From contig JBBBWG010028866.1 in NCBI GenBank assembly GCA_037176905.1, forward strand, positions 31,419 to 54,103: a stretch of DNA of 22,685 bases, in the 5' to 3' direction. Below the pieces are notes generated by a model that saw only the letters and a program-made list of their open reading frames with translations, did not search any database and had not been told where the DNA came from. Below are positions 21,601 through 22,685 of the stretch, piece by piece. The position numbers and the translations under genes are program-made. The stretch comes from Azolla pinnata. Taxonomy: Eukaryota; Streptophyta; Polypodiopsida; Salviniales; Salviniaceae. Positions within the stretch are counted from its first letter, which is position 1, and each line of letters starts with the position of its first letter.

Positions 21601-21837
21601 ACAGATCTCTTGGCTCGTGGGATTGATGTCCAACAAGTGTCACTAGTTATCAACTATGATCTCCCCACGCAGCCTGAGAACTATCTCCATCGCATTGGAC
21701 GCGGCGGGCGGTTTGGGCGCAAAGGCGTGGCCATCAACTTCATCACCAGCGAAGACATGAGGATGCTGCAAGACATCCAACGGTTCTACAATGTCGAGAT
21801 CCAAGAGCTCCCTAACAATGTCGCTGATCTCATCTGA
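18642..21837 (+). CDS. eIF4A: Eukaryotic initiation factor 4A, DEAD-box RNA helicase
   Basis: Exons 18642-18700, 19613-19719, 20015-20445 and 21202-21837 join in frame through GT-AG introns, giving 410 residues (plant eIF4A is usually about 413). Motifs seen are the Q-motif region (39-66), motif I AQSGTGKT (81-88), Ia PTRELAQQ (113-120), GG and TPGR (141-142, 162-165), II DEAD (186-189), III SAT (217-219), [10 protein letters not shown] (280-287), [11 protein letters not shown] (332-341) and [10 protein letters not shown] (362-369). The conserved end VADLI is present. The enzyme is the ATP-dependent RNA helicase of the cap-binding eIF4F complex in the cytoplasm. Its N-terminal 40 residues are less typical ([20 protein letters not shown]). 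The helicase core matches eIF4A rather than eIF4A-III, because it has the eIF4A-type [17 protein letters not shown] and [11 protein letters not shown] segments. Its neighbour, eIF4B, is its cofactor and is transcribed away from it. Confidence 0.97.
18701..19612 (+). other. Intron 1 of eIF4A
   Basis: The 912-bp intron has an excellent donor (GC|GTAAGT) and splits codon Ala20. Near its 3' end is a short ACAT/TA microsatellite (about 19575-19600). The rest is T-rich with no coding signal. Long first introns in plant housekeeping genes can enhance expression, but nothing specific is visible. Confidence 0.85.
19720..20014 (+). other. Intron 2 of eIF4A
   Basis: The 295-bp intron splits codon Gly56 (G|GA). 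The donor is TATG|GTAAAA and the acceptor CTTTAG|GAT. The join gives [15 protein letters not shown], exactly as in the family. Confidence 0.92.
20446..21201 (+). other. Intron 3 of eIF4A, containing a degenerate triplication
   Basis: The 756-bp phase-0 intron (CAG|GTGAGG donor, GATGCAG acceptor) joins GFKDQ to IYDIFQLLP. It contains about three divergent copies of a module with tatgacatgtg, tcctcaat(g/a)g, agttaatgatgggtatt and ttggttgatt, beginning near 20676, 20898 and 21040. Confidence 0.85.
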
Positions 21838-22685
21838 ATCAATGCAGGAACAGAAAGAATGCAGCAAAAAAGAGGTCAACCGTGTCAGAAACTGTTTTTG
21901 AGATCTGCTTTCAACATGTTGGAAATCGCATTTGAGTTTTTGGTATGCTTTGTATAGACATAAGAGAAGTAGGAATACACCCCACCCTATGGACGGTTTA
22001 TTTTTCCCTAGTCTTTTAGGTTTTAGTTTCTCTATTGGGGAGATTTTGCTCTTTTTGACTCTCAAAAGTGGGATATGGAAATCATCATCTTACTAAACCT
22101 GAGTGGTTTTCCTTTTCTTCTTTTACAAGGAAAGACGTATGTTGGTACAGGTTAGTTATTAGAGGTCCAGCTACTTGTGCTTATTGCACATTTGGGTTTT
22201 AATGCATTCAGTGAGATTGTTTTGGGAAGATACACAGCATTTGATGTATGATTTGTGTTACTCTTGCAAGAATGAACTTCACAAGCATTTGTTTGAGAAG
22301 TACGGTGACAAATCTCTCTTGCTTAGAATTGAATTCAAACTATTGCACGCTCACATTGTGAGAGGCAGGCAGGAGAACATTGTGCTATGCTGAGTACGTG
22401 ATGACTGGAAGGTTCACAACTAGGGAATTGCTCTTCAGCCTTCTTGGTTCTAACTTAAGATCTGTATTGTAATGCTAATTACACGATTGTGGACCTTGTG
22501 TCGATGATGTGGAATATGCATCGATTTCTCCCTTGTATTTTGGGCACATTCAAATTGTTGTACATTTGACATTGTAGTATGCTGGGCAAGAGAACATTGT
22601 GCTATGCTGAGCACATGATGAATGGAAGATTCAGAACTAGGGAAGTGCCCTTCAACCTTCTTGATCCAGATTTGTAGTGTGTTGT
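21838..22685 (+). other. 3' flank of eIF4A
   Basis: The first few hundred bases should be the 3' untranslated region; I could not place a poly(A) site with confidence. Further on there is a direct repeat of about 78 bp. The 72-codon frame at 22175-22393 shows no known similarity and is not called a gene. Confidence 0.5.
22373..22668. repeat. Direct repeat of about 78 bp with 217-bp spacing
   Basis: The blocks at 22373-22450 and 22590-22668 both begin gagaacattgtgctatgctg and continue with matching gatga.tggaag.ttca.aac and ctagggaa segments. They end in ccttctt. They differ at roughly ten positions. Confidence 0.88.

Overview
The window is nuclear DNA of a flowering plant. Its protein-coding genes have GT-AG introns that are AT-rich against exons of higher GC, and the proteins are plant-type. 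Plant-type telomere heptamers (TTTAGGG/CCCTAAA) are scattered in one intergenic region. I cannot name the species. A monocot is possible, because the first exon of eIF4B is very GC-rich, but this is weak evidence. I see no rRNA, CRISPR array, intact transposon or convincing tRNA.

Layout. (1) Positions 1-4314, minus strand: a DUF3429 (TMEM69-like) multi-pass membrane protein with a mitochondrial-type N-terminus, rebuilt here from eight exons; its 3' end lies outside the window. Its upstream region (about 4440-5115) is a degenerate tandem repeat of about 40 bp per unit. (2) 6216-10731, minus strand: a two-exon gene for a 1459-residue protein with a long low-complexity N-terminal half and four degenerate RRM-like domains. 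Its upstream flank carries an AAG microsatellite inside a 266-bp tandem duplication. (3) 13269-15491, minus strand: plant eIF4B, two exons, 527 residues. (4) 18642-21837, plus strand: eIF4A, four exons, 410 residues, with all DEAD-box helicase motifs.

The most interesting feature is that eIF4B and eIF4A lie head to head across about 3.15 kb. In translation initiation eIF4A unwinds 5' leaders and eIF4B stimulates it, so two partners of one machine share an upstream region. That region contains an eight-copy 20-bp minisatellite, seven of whose units carry one TTTAGGG heptamer. It also holds four telomere-like tracts that share the same 3' flank, and a six-copy AAGAAGG run in the eIF4B leader. 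Short telomere motifs (telo boxes) are established promoter elements of plant translation genes, so a shared regulatory region is a reasonable but untested idea.

All exon structures were deduced by eye from splice consensus and reading phase. No transcript or database evidence was available.
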